Source: CAZHLD01 sp964533185
GTDB taxonomy: Bacteria; Acidobacteriota; Terriglobia; Acidiferrales; UBA7541
Reading direction: 5' to 3'
NCBI GenBank assembly: GCA_964533185.1
Contig: CAZHLD010000009.1
Coordinates: 1-64,000, forward strand
Length of the DNA stretch: 64,000 nucleotides
Shown: positions 15,033-23,448 of the stretch, one piece after another
How the letters are laid out: each line of letters opens with the position of its first letter
Position numbering within the stretch: position 1 is the stretch's first letter
Program-made: the position numbers and the translations under genes
The notes under the pieces: generated by a model
Seen by the model: the letters and a program-made list of their open reading frames with translations, nothing else
Database searches by the model: none
Told to the model about the DNA's origin: nothing

Positions 15033-15878
15033 TTACGCGGGCTGTGCTGGAACGCTGCCCAGCCCGGTCTCTTTTCTTCCCCGAATCGAGACCCGAGGCC
15101 GGCCATCCGGGCCAAACTCCACCTCGAGCGGCGCTTCGAACACCTGCTCGAGCAGCTCCCGCCGGTACACCTCCGCCGGCGGGCCCACCTTTAGGCACTT
15201 CCCCTTATGCAGCAGCACCACCTGGTCGGCAAACGCCGCAGCCATGTTGAGCTCGTGCGTCACCACGACCACCGTGTAGTGGTTCTCCGCTGCCAGTCGC
15301 CGCAGACGCTCGAGCAGCTCCACCTGCGCGCCGATGTCCAGGTGCAGGGTCGGCTCGTCGAGCAGCAGCAACAGCGGCTGTTGCGCCAGCGCGCGGGCCA
15401 CAACCACGCGCTGTTTTTCTCCGCCGGAGATCTTGTCCATCCAGCGTTCGGCGAGCTGCGCGGCGCCCACCTGCTTGAGCGCGTTTTCCACGATGGCGAA
15501 GTCCTCTTCACTCTCAAAGTGAAATGTCCGGCCATACGGATGCCGCCCTTGCAGGACGTACTCCCACGCGCGCAGCGGGAAAAGCATTGAGCTTTCCTGC
15601 TGCACCACGGCGATCTTCTGTGCCCGCGTACGCGGATCGAGCTGGCTGGTGTGGAAGCCGTCCAGCTCCACGCGCCCTGAAAGCGGCTTGAGCGTCCCGG
15701 CAAGCAGCCGCAGCAGCGTGGACTTCCCGCTGGCGTTCGGCCCGAGTACAGCCACCAGCTCGCGCGACCTCGCCTGGAAGCTGGTGGCCTCCAGCGTAAA
15801 GAGCGGCGCCTGACGTCCGCCCGCCGAATAGGCGTAGCTGGCCTGCTCCACGTTCAGCCGCACGGAGTCCGCGCTCAC
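15033..15878 (-). CDS. btuD: ABC transporter ATPase, vitamin B12 import (BtuD-like)
   Basis: A 281-residue ATPase of the siderophore/B12 importer class. It shows Walker A (GPNASGKST, residues about 46-54), a Q-loop (VVQQES), the signature KISGGEKQR, Walker B (LLLLLDEP) with D-loop THLD, and the switch His in VVTHELNMAA. It overlaps the permease gene by four bases (ATGA). It supplies energy for moving corrinoid across the inner membrane. Family members carrying haem or siderophore look alike, so the substrate is inferred from the riboswitch upstream of btuF. Confidence 0.92.
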   Translation of the reverse strand: MSADSVRLNVEQASYAYSAGGRQAPLFTLEATSFQARSRELVAVLGPNASGKSTLLRLLAGTLKPLSGRVELDGFHTSQLDPRTRAQKIAVVQQESSMLFPLRAWEYVLQGRHPYGRTFHFESEEDFAIVENALKQVGAAQLAERWMDKISGGEKQRVVVARALAQQPLLLLLDEPTLHLDIGAQVELLERLRRLAAENHYTVVVVTHELNMAAAFADQVVLLHKGKCLKVGPPAEVYRRELLEQVFEAPLEVEFGPDGRPRVSIRGRKETGLGSVPAQPA

Positions 15879-16894
15879 CGCATCCTCCGCCGCAGCAGGT
15901 AGATGAACACCGGCGCGCCCGCCAGCGCCGTCATCGCGCCCACAGGCAACTCGGTCGGTGCGGCGATGGTCCGCGCCAGCGTGTCCGCCAGCACGACAGC
16001 GATCGCCCCGCCCAGCGCCGAGGCCGGAATCAACACGCGGTAGTCCGATCCCACCAGCCAGCGCATCGCATGTGGCACCAGCAATCCCACGTAACCGATC
16101 GCGCCGCTCACCGAAACGGCGAGGCCAGTCAGCACCGACGCCGCCAAGTACACCACCAACTTCACGCGGCGCACGTCCACGCCCAAGTGAATCGCTTCGT
16201 TTTCCCCGCCCAGCAACAGGTTCAGGTCCGCCGCGGTGGAATAGATCGCGCTGATGCCCACCGCCAGGCCCACGCCGAACACCCAGCGCAACTCCTCCGG
16301 CAGCGGCGTGGAGAGATCCCCCATCAGCCAGAAGGCCATCCCCCGCAGGTCGCGCCCGGCCAGGGTGGTCATCAGGAACATGATCACCGCCGAGAGAAAC
16401 GACGCGGTGATGATCCCGCCCAGCAACAGCGTCGAGCCATCCAACTGGCCTTCGCGCCGACCGAGGAAATAGACTGCTGTGATGGTCAGTGCCGCACCCG
16501 CAAACGCCGCTGCCGGCGTCACCAGCGGTATCTCCGGCGCGAGAATCAGCGAGAGGATCGCCCCCAGCGCCGCGCCGCTCGATACGCCCAGCACGTACGG
16601 GTCAGCCAGCGGGTTGCGCAGCAGCGCCTGAAACCCCGCGCCGGCCACCGAGAGCGCCGCACCCACAAAAATCGCCAGAATGATTCTTGGCAGCCGCAGG
16701 CCGAACACAATCACCTGGAACTGGCTGGGCAGCTCGGCGCTGCGTCCGATGGCCACGCGGCCCAGGCTCAACACCAGGTCGGTCACTGAGATGGGCACCG
16801 CGCCCAGCTTGAGCGCCAGCACCACCGCGGCCAGCAGCACAAGCACAAGCACCGCGCAGATCCACAGTACCCGGCGAAACGTTAGCCTCTTCAT
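15875..16894 (-). CDS. btuC: ABC transporter permease, vitamin B12 import (BtuC-like, FecCD family)
   Basis: A 339-residue membrane protein with about ten hydrophobic segments. Family motifs include LRLPRIILAIFVGAALSVAG, GAGFQALLRNPLADPYVLGVSSGA, and the cytoplasmic coupling region VSGAIGYVGLLVPHAMRWLVG. The ATG overlaps the end of btuF by four bases and its stop overlaps btuD, so the three genes are a tightly coupled operon. The periplasmic binding protein docks on its outer face. Confidence 0.93.
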   Translation of the reverse strand: MKRLTFRRVLWICAVLVLVLLAAVVLALKLGAVPISVTDLVLSLGRVAIGRSAELPSQFQVIVFGLRLPRIILAIFVGAALSVAGAGFQALLRNPLADPYVLGVSSGAALGAILSLILAPEIPLVTPAAAFAGAALTITAVYFLGRREGQLDGSTLLLGGIITASFLSAVIMFLMTTLAGRDLRGMAFWLMGDLSTPLPEELRWVFGVGLAVGISAIYSTAADLNLLLGGENEAIHLGVDVRRVKLVVYLAASVLTGLAVSVSGAIGYVGLLVPHAMRWLVGSDYRVLIPASALGGAIAVVLADTLARTIAAPTELPVGAMTALAGAPVFIYLLRRRMR

Positions 16895-17994
16895 AGTTGT
16901 GCCCTTGCGGCGACGCCTCGAGTTTCGTCTGCCGCGGCGGACGAGTTTCGAGTTGCGCTTTTTTCCTCAAAGGCCGTGGGATGTAGCTGCCGCGCAAGCT
17001 GCTCGATCGCGTCCACGAGTCGCGGCGCAGGGCGATTGATCGCATCGCTGACGATGGCCACGCGATGCTGGCGCACAGCTTCGAGGTCGCGCCAACCCGG
17101 CCGGTCTTTCAGTTCGGCAAGCGTCCGCTCGACGCCCTCCGCATGGGCGCTGGCGAACACAAGGAACTCCGGCTGCTGCCGGACCACTTCCTCCAGGCTC
17201 AGCCGCGGCCAGTCTTGCGAAGTCTCGACCACCGACTCCGTGCCCGCCAGCCGCAGCGCGTCGGCCAGAAACGTATTGCGGCCGGCGGAAATGAGCGGCT
17301 CATGCCAGACCACAAACAGCACGCGACGCGGCGCTCGCCCCGCCAATCGCTGCTTCAATTGCGACAGCCGCTCGCGCAGTTGCGTCACGAGTTGCTCGCC
17401 CCGCTCGCCCGAGCCGGTGACTTCGCCCACGTGGCGCGTGGACTCCAGCACGCCCTCCACGGTCTGCGAGCTGGTCGCATAGACGGCCAGCCCCAGTCGC
17501 GCAAGCGCGTCCACGGTCTCCCGGCGGTTCAGCGTCAGCGCCTGCGCCAGCACCAGGTCGGGCTGGAGCGCGACAATCTGTTCGAGGTTGGGATTCACGG
17601 CGCCGCCGATCTTCGGCTTCTTGAGCGCCTCTGACGGGTAATCGCAATAGTCGGTCACGCCCACCAGGCGGTCCTCGACGCCCAGCGCATAAAGCGTTTC
17701 GGTCAGCGCTGGCGCCAGCGAGACAATGCGCCGCGGCGGCACCTGCACGCTCACGCGACGCCCCGTCGCGTCTGTAAACTCCCGCGCAGCCGGCCCCGCT
17801 GGCAGCACGGCAGGCGTCTGCGCCCGCGCCGCAGAACTGTAGCCCGCCTCTTTAGATTTGGGGGCTTGCTGCGCCAACGTCCCGTGCGCGGTAACGAGAC
17901 TTGCTGCCCACACCACCGCCGCGCAAAGAAAAATTGCAGCGGCGCCCTTCAGCGCGGCGCCTACTCGAAACTGTCGTGGATTATTTCCGCCCAA
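16891..17994 (-). CDS. btuF: periplasmic corrinoid-binding protein (BtuF-like)
   Basis: The substrate-binding protein of the B12 importer. Family features are RIVSLAPALTETLYALGVED, LVGVTDYCDYPSEA, KIGGAVNPNLEQIVALQPDL and VDALARLGLAVYATSSQ, across residues about 90-200. The N-terminus has a signal-like hydrophobic run (AAIFLCAAVVWAASLV). The start is uncertain: the open frame reaches 18036, but that part overlaps a clear terminator (17996-18027). I therefore place the start at TTG 17994. CTG 17952 and GTG 17916 are alternatives. Two Cys-free lobes are linked by a helix, as usual for this class. It is controlled by cobalamin riboswitch 2 upstream. Confidence 0.88.
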   Translation of the reverse strand: MGGNNPRQFRVGAALKGAAAIFLCAAVVWAASLVTAHGTLAQQAPKSKEAGYSSAARAQTPAVLPAGPAAREFTDATGRRVSVQVPPRRIVSLAPALTETLYALGVEDRLVGVTDYCDYPSEALKKPKIGGAVNPNLEQIVALQPDLVLAQALTLNRRETVDALARLGLAVYATSSQTVEGVLESTRHVGEVTGSGERGEQLVTQLRERLSQLKQRLAGRAPRRVLFVVWHEPLISAGRNTFLADALRLAGTESVVETSQDWPRLSLEEVVRQQPEFLVFASAHAEGVERTLAELKDRPGWRDLEAVRQHRVAIVSDAINRPAPRLVDAIEQLARQLHPTAFEEKSATRNSSAAADETRGVAARAQL

Positions 17995-17995
17995 C

Positions 17996-18027
17996 AAAAA
18001 AGCCCCAACCCGAAAAAGGTGGGGCTT
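17996..18027 (-). terminator. intrinsic terminator between riboswitch 2 and btuF
   Basis: The mRNA reads AAGCCCCACC-UUUUUC-GGG-U-UGGGGCUU followed by more U: an eight-pair GC-rich stem ending in a run of six U. Its position directly after the riboswitch and before btuF makes it the likely expression platform, stopping transcription when B12 is bound. Confidence 0.85.
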
Positions 18028-18049
18028 GCGCCGCACCCTTTCTCGCGAA

Positions 18050-18215
18050 GAGTGTCTGCCTGCAACGGCTCGGGTGGGTTTCCTGACTGACCCCCTGCCC
18101 GTCCCCGTGTAACGGCGGCCTTCAGGCCGCCATCACCGGAAACGTTTAGGGTGGATCACAGTGGCGGGACCGCGGCCGATTCTCACGGCCTTCCCCGCAC
18201 CCGCGCCTGCTGATT
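18050..18215 (-). promoter_or_regulatory. cobalamin riboswitch 2 (btuFCD leader)
   Basis: The minus-strand leader contains GGGAAGGCCGTGAGAATCGG, then GTCCCGCCACTGTGATCC, a GC hairpin (GGCGGCC…GGCCGCC), and GTCAGTCAGGAAACCCACCC, the hallmarks of a cobalamin aptamer. The terminator at 17996-18027 follows. The boundaries are approximate. This copy differs in sequence from the one at 14766-14985. Confidence 0.9.
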
Positions 18216-18309
18216 GTCGCTCACTGAGTCTATGCCGCACCGCACGCGGTGTCAATGCGCGGGCTATGACAAGTATTCCTGCTTGTCCTCTTGCGCTCTG
18301 CGATTCCGT

Positions 18310-18804
18310 TCAAACCTGGATCAACTCGTCGCCTTGGTTTTCTTCGCCCCAGCGGACCTCATCAATCCACCAGCGGCCACTGATGCGGACCAGCGTGAAC
18401 CGCGCCACATAGTGGCCGCCTTCTTCAGACTCGGTATGCGTTTCCACCACGGCGCGGTCGCCAGACTCCTCGCGGCGTCGGAAGGTCAGCTCGTGCGTCT
18501 CAAACATCCCCAGGTGGGACACAATCAAGTCGTGAAACATTTCAAAGGAGACTTCCTTGCGGTAGCGCACGGAGAACAGGTCGTAGGCTACGCGAATTTC
18601 TCTGCCGGCGAGCGCATCGAGTTGCGCCTCCACTACTCCGGCCGGCGCCGAGCCGTCCTCAGCCTCCCTGGCCGGTGCCCCCACGCGCGCCAGCCGCCAC
18701 GTGGTCAGCGAAAACGCAGCCAGTCCCGCCAGCAGCAGCATGGCAAACCGTTTGCGGAGGCCACTTCGGTCAGGAAGGTCGGATTGGGGGGCGAACAGGC
18801 TCAT
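18310..18804 (-). CDS. membrane-anchored protein with NTF2-like domain, unknown function
   Basis: From ATG 18804 the product is 164 residues. The open frame reaches 18846, but no ribosome site supports either start. One N-terminal membrane segment (FAMLLLAGLAAFSLTTWRLA) is followed by a domain with LDALAGREIRVAYDLFSVRY, FEMFHDLIVSHLGMFE and ISGRWWIDEVRWGEE. This pattern resembles small NTF2-like or DUF4864-type domains, but I am not sure of the family. It lies between the riboswitch and the enoyl-CoA hydratase and shares their strand. Confidence 0.6.
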   Translation of the reverse strand: MSLFAPQSDLPDRSGLRKRFAMLLLAGLAAFSLTTWRLARVGAPAREAEDGSAPAGVVEAQLDALAGREIRVAYDLFSVRYRKEVSFEMFHDLIVSHLGMFETHELTFRRREESGDRAVVETHTESEEGGHYVARFTLVRISGRWWIDEVRWGEENQGDELIQV

Positions 18805-18874
18805 CGAGTCATCGGCCCAGGTGAAACCGGCGCGCCAATCATTCAATCACGAAATCGTCCGACGACTCAATTCT

Positions 18875-19699
18875 TCAGCGGTTTTTCCACTGCGGTTTGC
18901 GGCGCTCGACCAGCGCGCGCAGCCCTTCTTGCGAATCTTCGAGCTGGTAGAGCTGGTTGAGGAAAATATTCATGGAGTTCTTCAGGCCGTCGCGCAGCGT
19001 CAGTCCCATCCCGCCCATCACCGCGCGCTTGGCCATGGTCAGCACCGGCCCGGATTGTGAAGAGACCTGCGCGACCAGCGCTTCCACGGTCTTTTCGAGC
19101 TGGTTTTCCGGCACCAGACGGTTCACCAGCCCCAGCTCGTGTGCCCGCTCGGCGGTGATTGGCTCGCCCGTAAGCACCATCTCGAGCGCAATCTTCGGCC
19201 CGACAATATGCGGCAAGATGGTCGAGGCCAGCGGTGGGAAGACGCCGATGGTGATCTCCGGCTGCGCAAACCGCGCCCGCGGCGTGGCCACCACCAGGTC
19301 GCCGAATGCCGCCAGTTCGGCGCCGCCGCCGATGGCCGGCCCGTTGACCACCACCACAACCGGCTTGGCCACCTCGAGCATTGCGTTGAACGCTGCGTGG
19401 AATGCGTCCAGCATCTGGAAGACGCGCTGGCTGGTGTACTCGCCCAGGTCGATCCCGCCGCAAAACGTCTTTCCTGCGGCGTCCAGCACCACCAGCTTCA
19501 CATCGTCTTTGTCTGCGAGCGCCTCGATCCCTGCGGCCAGCTCGCGCAGCATCGGCTCGTTCAGTAGGTTGTGTTCGGGACGGTCGAGTGTCATCCGCGC
19601 CGCCGCGCCCTCCACGCGCCAGCGCACATACTGAAACTCTTCGGGTCTGCGCCGCGACAGCCTACCCACAAATTCGTCAGCCTGCACTTGTTCCGGCAT
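18875..19699 (-). CDS. enoyl-CoA hydratase/isomerase family protein
   Basis: A crotonase-fold protein of 274 residues. ATG 19699 is chosen because GGAG lies nine bases upstream. The frame opens at 19750 within a repeat. The oxyanion-hole motifs are present: KTFCGGIDLGEYTSQ (residues about 72-86) and NGPAIGGGAELAAFGDLVVA. TERPITIGVF-like residues (QPEITIGVFPPLA) follow. The glutamate pair expected in classical hydratases is not fully conserved as far as I can judge. The layout is close to cyclohexa-1,5-dienecarbonyl-CoA hydratase-type members, so the substrate is open. It is encoded next to a thiolase on the same strand, with a repeat and about 165 bases between them. Confidence 0.85.
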   Translation of the reverse strand: MPEQVQADEFVGRLSRRRPEEFQYVRWRVEGAAARMTLDRPEHNLLNEPMLRELAAGIEALADKDDVKLVVLDAAGKTFCGGIDLGEYTSQRVFQMLDAFHAAFNAMLEVAKPVVVVVNGPAIGGGAELAAFGDLVVATPRARFAQPEITIGVFPPLASTILPHIVGPKIALEMVLTGEPITAERAHELGLVNRLVPENQLEKTVEALVAQVSSQSGPVLTMAKRAVMGGMGLTLRDGLKNSMNIFLNQLYQLEDSQEGLRALVERRKPQWKNR

Positions 19700-19714
19700 C
19701 GCTATTCTCCTGCC

Positions 19715-19780
19715 TGTCATTCTGGGGGCCGATCTGGTCGGCCCGATCAAAGATTCCGGCCTTGCCGGAAAGAATCCCTC
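19715..19780 (+). repeat. dispersed intergenic repeat (TGTCATTCTG… family), copy 2
   Basis: Starts TGTCATTCTG, has an 18-base variable middle with a GGCCGATC/GGTCGGCC-type palindrome, and ends AAGATTCCGGCCTTGCCGGA followed by AAGAATCCCTC. The last 31 bases match copy 1 at 8921-8974 except one position. It is located between the hydratase and thiolase genes. Confidence 0.7.
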
Positions 19781-19864
19781 AGAAGCGACTTTTCGAATCG
19801 CCTCTCCTTGGGAGATGCGCTCAGGATGCCACGCTTGCGGAAGGGGAGAGCGGGGAAAGGCGGG

Positions 19865-21097
19865 TCAGGTTGTCTCAATTGCTACGGCGAGGCCCATTCC
19901 GCCGGATACGCAAAGCGTCGCCAGGCCCCTCCGGCCGCGGGTGCGGCGCAGATGGTGGACCAGCGTAGTCAGGATGCGCGCGCCGGTGCAACCGATCGGG
20001 TGTCCCAGCGCGATAGCGCCGCCGTTGGGGTTGAGCCGCTCGCGGTCGAAGTGCAGCTCACGGTCGCAGGCCAGCACCTGCGCCGCAAATGCTTCGTTCA
20101 GCTCGATCGCGTCGTAGTCCGCAAGTTTCCAGCCGGTGCGCTGCTCGAGCTTCCTCACCGCCGGCACCGGAGCAATACCCATCACGCGCGGCTCCACTGC
20201 CGCTATCGCTGAGTCCACGATTCGCGCCAAAGGCTGGAGCTTCAGCTCGCGCACTTTTTCTTCGCTCACCAGCACGAGCGCCGCCGCCGCATCGGTCAGT
20301 CCGCTCGAGTTCCCCGCGGTGACCGTGCCGGTCTTCGAGAAAACCGGCGGGAGCTTGGCCATCGCTTCGAGCGTCACGCCGGCCCGCACGTGTTCGTCTT
20401 TTTCCAGCCGCGTTGGGTTGCCCTTCTTGTCCTTGCGCTCGATCGGGATCATCTCCGCTTGGAAGCGGCACTCCGCCGCAGCGCGCGCCGCCCGCTGATG
20501 GCTTTCCAGTGCGAATTGGTCCTGCTCCTCGCGCGGGATCTTGTACTGGCTGGCCAGAACCTCTGCCGTTTCGCCCATCACCATCTGCGACATCGGGCAA
20601 AAGAAACCGTCGCGGTACATCCCGTCCAGAAGCGGCTGGTTGCCCATCTTGTAGCCCCAGCGCGCCTCGAGCAGGTACGGCACGCGGCTCATGGATTCGG
20701 TGCCGCCCGCCACCACGATCTGCGCCTCACCCAGCAGGATCTGCTGCCACCCCAGCACCACTGACCGCAGCCCCGAGGCACACGCCTGGTTCACCGTGAA
20801 TGCCGGGACGTCGTCACCCAGTCCCGCGCGCCAAGCAATCTGCCGCGCCACGTTCGGGCCTCCGCCCGCCGGCCGCGCATTGCCGAAGATCAGTTCGTCC
20901 ACGTGCGGCCCGTCCCAGCCAGGCCCGCTTGCTCTTGAACCCGTTGCCCGTTCAGCCGGCGCCGAGCCGAACGCGCGTTCGATCGCCGCCTGCACGGCAA
21001 TCACACCCAGGCTGGCCGCCGATAGGTCGGTCAGCGTGCCGCCAAACTTCCCGATCGGCGTCCGCACCGCGCTCGCAATGTAAACCGCACGACCCAT
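19865..21097 (-). CDS. acetyl-CoA C-acyltransferase (thiolase)
   Basis: A 410-residue thiolase that cleaves 3-ketoacyl-CoA or condenses two acetyl-CoA. It shows the N-terminal AVYIASAVRTPIGKFGG, the acyl-accepting Cys in VNQACASGLRSV (Cys106), ELNEAFAAQVLACDRE (His/Asn region), NPNGGAIALGHPIGCTGARI, and the C-terminal catalytic Cys in ATLCVSGGMG. The active Cys falls about 15 positions later than in typical thiolases because of an inserted Gly/Ala/Arg-rich loop at residues about 44-66. It is probably part of fatty-acid or ketoacid breakdown with the adjacent hydratase. Confidence 0.95.
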   Translation of the reverse strand: MGRAVYIASAVRTPIGKFGGTLTDLSAASLGVIAVQAAIERAFGSAPAERATGSRASGPGWDGPHVDELIFGNARPAGGGPNVARQIAWRAGLGDDVPAFTVNQACASGLRSVVLGWQQILLGEAQIVVAGGTESMSRVPYLLEARWGYKMGNQPLLDGMYRDGFFCPMSQMVMGETAEVLASQYKIPREEQDQFALESHQRAARAAAECRFQAEMIPIERKDKKGNPTRLEKDEHVRAGVTLEAMAKLPPVFSKTGTVTAGNSSGLTDAAAALVLVSEEKVRELKLQPLARIVDSAIAAVEPRVMGIAPVPAVRKLEQRTGWKLADYDAIELNEAFAAQVLACDRELHFDRERLNPNGGAIALGHPIGCTGARILTTLVHHLRRTRGRRGLATLCVSGGMGLAVAIETT

Positions 21098-21177
21098 GGC
21101 TTAGTTCCGCGATGCTAGCACAAAAGGCGGCGTGATCGGCTTGGACGGCGATTCCTGAAAATCACCAGCGCAATTGC

Positions 21178-21711
21178 TTACTTTTTCGGTGGGGCCGGCG
21201 ACTTTTTTGCCGGCATGTTGGCAGCGTCACCGATGGGCGGATGACCGGCCGGTAGCGTGCCGTTTCCTGCCGCACCGGTTGAATCGCCAGTTGGCGCGGC
21301 CTCGCCAACCGCCGGATGGCCTGCGGGTACCGAATCCGATGGCGAGGGCGTCGGCGGCATCGCCGCGCCGCCCGGGGGGTGCATCGGGTTGTCGCCGCCG
21401 GCGCGACTGCCACGCACCACCCACACGTTGCCCTGCCGCTCGAGCTGATAGTTCATCTGCATGGTGAACCCGGCCGCGGCATTCCCCTTGGCCTGGAACT
21501 CCACTTGGGCCTGTGCCGTGTTCCCCTCGATACTCACCTGCCCGATCTTCACGTCCATTGCCGAGCGGTTCAGGTCGCTCCGCTCGGAGAGGTGCTTCTC
21601 GATCGCAGCACGAATCGCTTCCCGGTCGCGGTCGCCCTGGTCAGCCTTCTTGCACCCGGAACCGAGAAAAAAAGGGACTACAACTAGTAGAAGTACAAAT
21701 GCTTTTCTCAT
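21178..21711 (-). CDS. lipoprotein of unknown function
   Basis: The ATG at 21711 has GGGGAGGC just before it. The signal peptide ends in a lipobox (FFLGSGCKK), so the mature protein is lipid-anchored at Cys20. A domain of about 90 residues (REAIRAAIEKHLSERSDL, VKIGQVSIEGNTAQAQVEF, MQMNYQLERQGNVWVV) resembles small periplasmic alpha-beta folds. A Pro/Gly/Ala-rich tail (residues about 110-177) ends in KKSPAPPKK. The apparent upstream extension of the frame runs through the 7-base tandem repeat and is not coding. Confidence 0.75.
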   Translation of the reverse strand: MRKAFVLLLVVVPFFLGSGCKKADQGDRDREAIRAAIEKHLSERSDLNRSAMDVKIGQVSIEGNTAQAQVEFQAKGNAAAGFTMQMNYQLERQGNVWVVRGSRAGGDNPMHPPGGAAMPPTPSPSDSVPAGHPAVGEAAPTGDSTGAAGNGTLPAGHPPIGDAANMPAKKSPAPPKK

Positions 21712-21734
21712 AGCCTCCCCACTCCCAACTCTGA

Positions 21735-21944
21735 ACTCTTGACTCTTGACTCTTGACTCTTGACTCTTGACTCTCAACTTTCAACTCTTNNNNNNNNNNN
21801 NNNNNNNNNNNNNNNNNNNNNNNNNNNNNNNNNNNNNNNNNNNNNNNNNNNNNNNNNNNNNNNNNNNNNNNNNNNNNNNNNNNNNNNNNACTCTTGACTC
21901 TTGACTCTTGACTCTTGACTCTTGACTCTCAACTTTCAACTCTT
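21735..21944. repeat. 7-base tandem repeat (ACTCTTG)n, interrupted by gap 2
   Basis: Five copies of ACTCTTG followed by ACTCTCA-ACTTTCA-ACTCTT make a 55-base block (21735-21789). The same block occurs exactly at 21890-21944 after the N run, followed by degenerate units (ACTCCAAACTGTCAACCGATAACTG…). Such low-complexity units recur in many bacterial genomes. Here the exact duplication at the gap is probably an assembly overlap, so the real copy number is unknown. Confidence 0.85.
21790..21889. other. assembly gap 2 (100 N)
   Basis: 100 N inside the tandem repeat, flanked by identical 55-base ends (21735-21789 and 21890-21944). It is the same signature as gap 1. Confidence 0.95.
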
Positions 21945-21974
21945 GACTCCAAACTGTCAACCGATAACTGACGA

Positions 21975-22004
21975 CTGACAACTCCCCTTCCCCTGCGCTA
22001 TTCT
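21975..22004 (+). promoter_or_regulatory. candidate promoter of serS
   Basis: CTGACA at 21975-21980 and TATTCT at 21999-22004, spaced by 18 bases. The expected start of transcription falls within a few bases of the serS ATG, so the message may be nearly leaderless. Confidence 0.4.
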
Positions 22005-22013
22005 GTCCGCCTC

Positions 22014-23285
22014 ATGCACGACCTCAGCTACTTCCGCGAGCACCTCGACCTGTTCGAGCAGATGGCGCGCAACCGCGGCATCACGCTCGACCTCGAGGGC
22101 TTCCGCAAGCTCGACCACGAGCGCCGCGAGCTGATCACCGCCACCGAGCGGCTCAAGGCCGAGCGCAACAAGGCCAGCGAAGAAATCGCCCGGCACAAAA
22201 AAGCCGGCCAAGACGCCTCCGATCTACTCACGCTTATGAAGAAAGTTTCCGAGGCCATCAAACAATCTGATGAAAAGATCGTCGCCTTTGACGACCGCCT
22301 GCGCGACTTCATGCTCACCGTGCCCAACCTGCCGCACGCTTCCGTGCCGGTCGGCAAAGACGCGTCCGCCAATGTCGAGGTGCGCCGCTGGGGCGCGCCG
22401 CCCAAATTCAGCTTCACACCACGCCCGCACTGGGAAGTCGGCGAGCGCGCTGGCATCCTCGACCTGCCCACCGCCGTGAAAATCGCCGGCGCCCGCTTCG
22501 CGCTCTACAAAGGTCTTGGCGCGCGCCTTGAACGCGCCCTGGCGAATTTTTTCCTTGATCTCCACACCGGCCGGCACGGCTATACGGAAATTCTTCCGCC
22601 CTTCGTGGCCAACCGCGCTTCGCTCACCGGCACCGGCCACCTGCCAAAGTTCGCCGACGACATGTTTCACCTCGAAGGCACCGACCTCTGGTTGACGCCC
22701 ACCGCCGAAGTGCAGCTCACCAACCTCTACCGCGACGAAACCATCAGCGCCGATCAACTCCCCGTCAAAGTCTGCGCGTGGACCGCCTGCTTCCGCTCCG
22801 AAGCCGGCGCCGCTGGCCGCGACACTCGCGGCATCGCCCGCCAGCATCAGTTCCAGAAAGTTGAGCTCTTCAAGTTCACCCGTCCCGAACACAGCTACGA
22901 TGAATTGGAAACGCTCGTCCTCGATGCGGAAAAAGTTTTGCAGGAGCTCGGTCTGCACTACCGCGTCGTGCTGCTTTCGACCGGCGACATGGGCTTCGCC
23001 GCCTCAAAGACCTACGACCTGGAGGTCTGGCTGCCTTCCACCAGCGAGTTAAAGGAAATCTCTTCCTGCTCAAACTGCGAGGCCTTCCAGGCGCGCCGCG
23101 CCGCCATCCGTTACAAGCCGCAGGGCGGCAAGAGCGACTTCGTGCACACCCTAAATGGCTCCGGTCTCGCTGTCGGCCGCACCTGGCTGGCCGTGGTCGA
23201 AAACTACCAGCAGGAAGACGGCTCCGTCCTTGTTCCCGAGGTCTTGCGCCCCTATATGGGCACCGACCGCATCCCCGCGGTGTGA
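22014..23285 (+). CDS. serS: seryl-tRNA synthetase
   Basis: A 423-residue class II synthetase that charges tRNA-Ser, and also tRNA-Sec when one is present. The N-terminal coiled coil (residues about 25-105: RELITATERLKAERNKASEE) binds the tRNA variable arm. Motif 2 lies in CAWTACFRSEAGAAGRDTRG and FQKVELFKF, motif 3 in LNGSGLAVGRTWLAVVENYQ. TAEVQLTNLYRDE and EISSCSNCEAFQARR are serine-binding regions. The role is relevant here because selenocysteine is made on serylated tRNA-Sec. Confidence 0.98.
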   Translation: MHDLSYFREHLDLFEQMARNRGITLDLEGFRKLDHERRELITATERLKAERNKASEEIARHKKAGQDASDLLTLMKKVSEAIKQSDEKIVAFDDRLRDFMLTVPNLPHASVPVGKDASANVEVRRWGAPPKFSFTPRPHWEVGERAGILDLPTAVKIAGARFALYKGLGARLERALANFFLDLHTGRHGYTEILPPFVANRASLTGTGHLPKFADDMFHLEGTDLWLTPTAEVQLTNLYRDETISADQLPVKVCAWTACFRSEAGAAGRDTRGIARQHQFQKVELFKFTRPEHSYDELETLVLDAEKVLQELGLHYRVVLLSTGDMGFAASKTYDLEVWLPSTSELKEISSCSNCEAFQARRAAIRYKPQGGKSDFVHTLNGSGLAVGRTWLAVVENYQQEDGSVLVPEVLRPYMGTDRIPAV

Positions 23286-23448
23286 CCTTCACCACCACCG
23301 GCTTTCCGCTAACCAGTTTATAGTCAATGCCTTAGGAAGACAATCTGGTTCTGTGCGTCTGCCTGCCGTGCTACGTGCCTGTAATTTCTACAATTTCCGT
23401 GTTGACTAAATCCGCCAAATCGACAAACTTAGCGTCCGTACAATAAAG

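Noticed and set aside
18001..18036. btuF start upstream of the terminator (GTG 18036)
   Set aside because: It would translate through the terminator hairpin and has no ribosome site at a proper distance.
21712..21981. Coding extension upstream of the lipoprotein through the 7-base repeat (VESQESRVKSQESR…)
   Set aside because: The repeat unit happens to leave the frame open. The lipoprotein has its own ribosome site and signal peptide.
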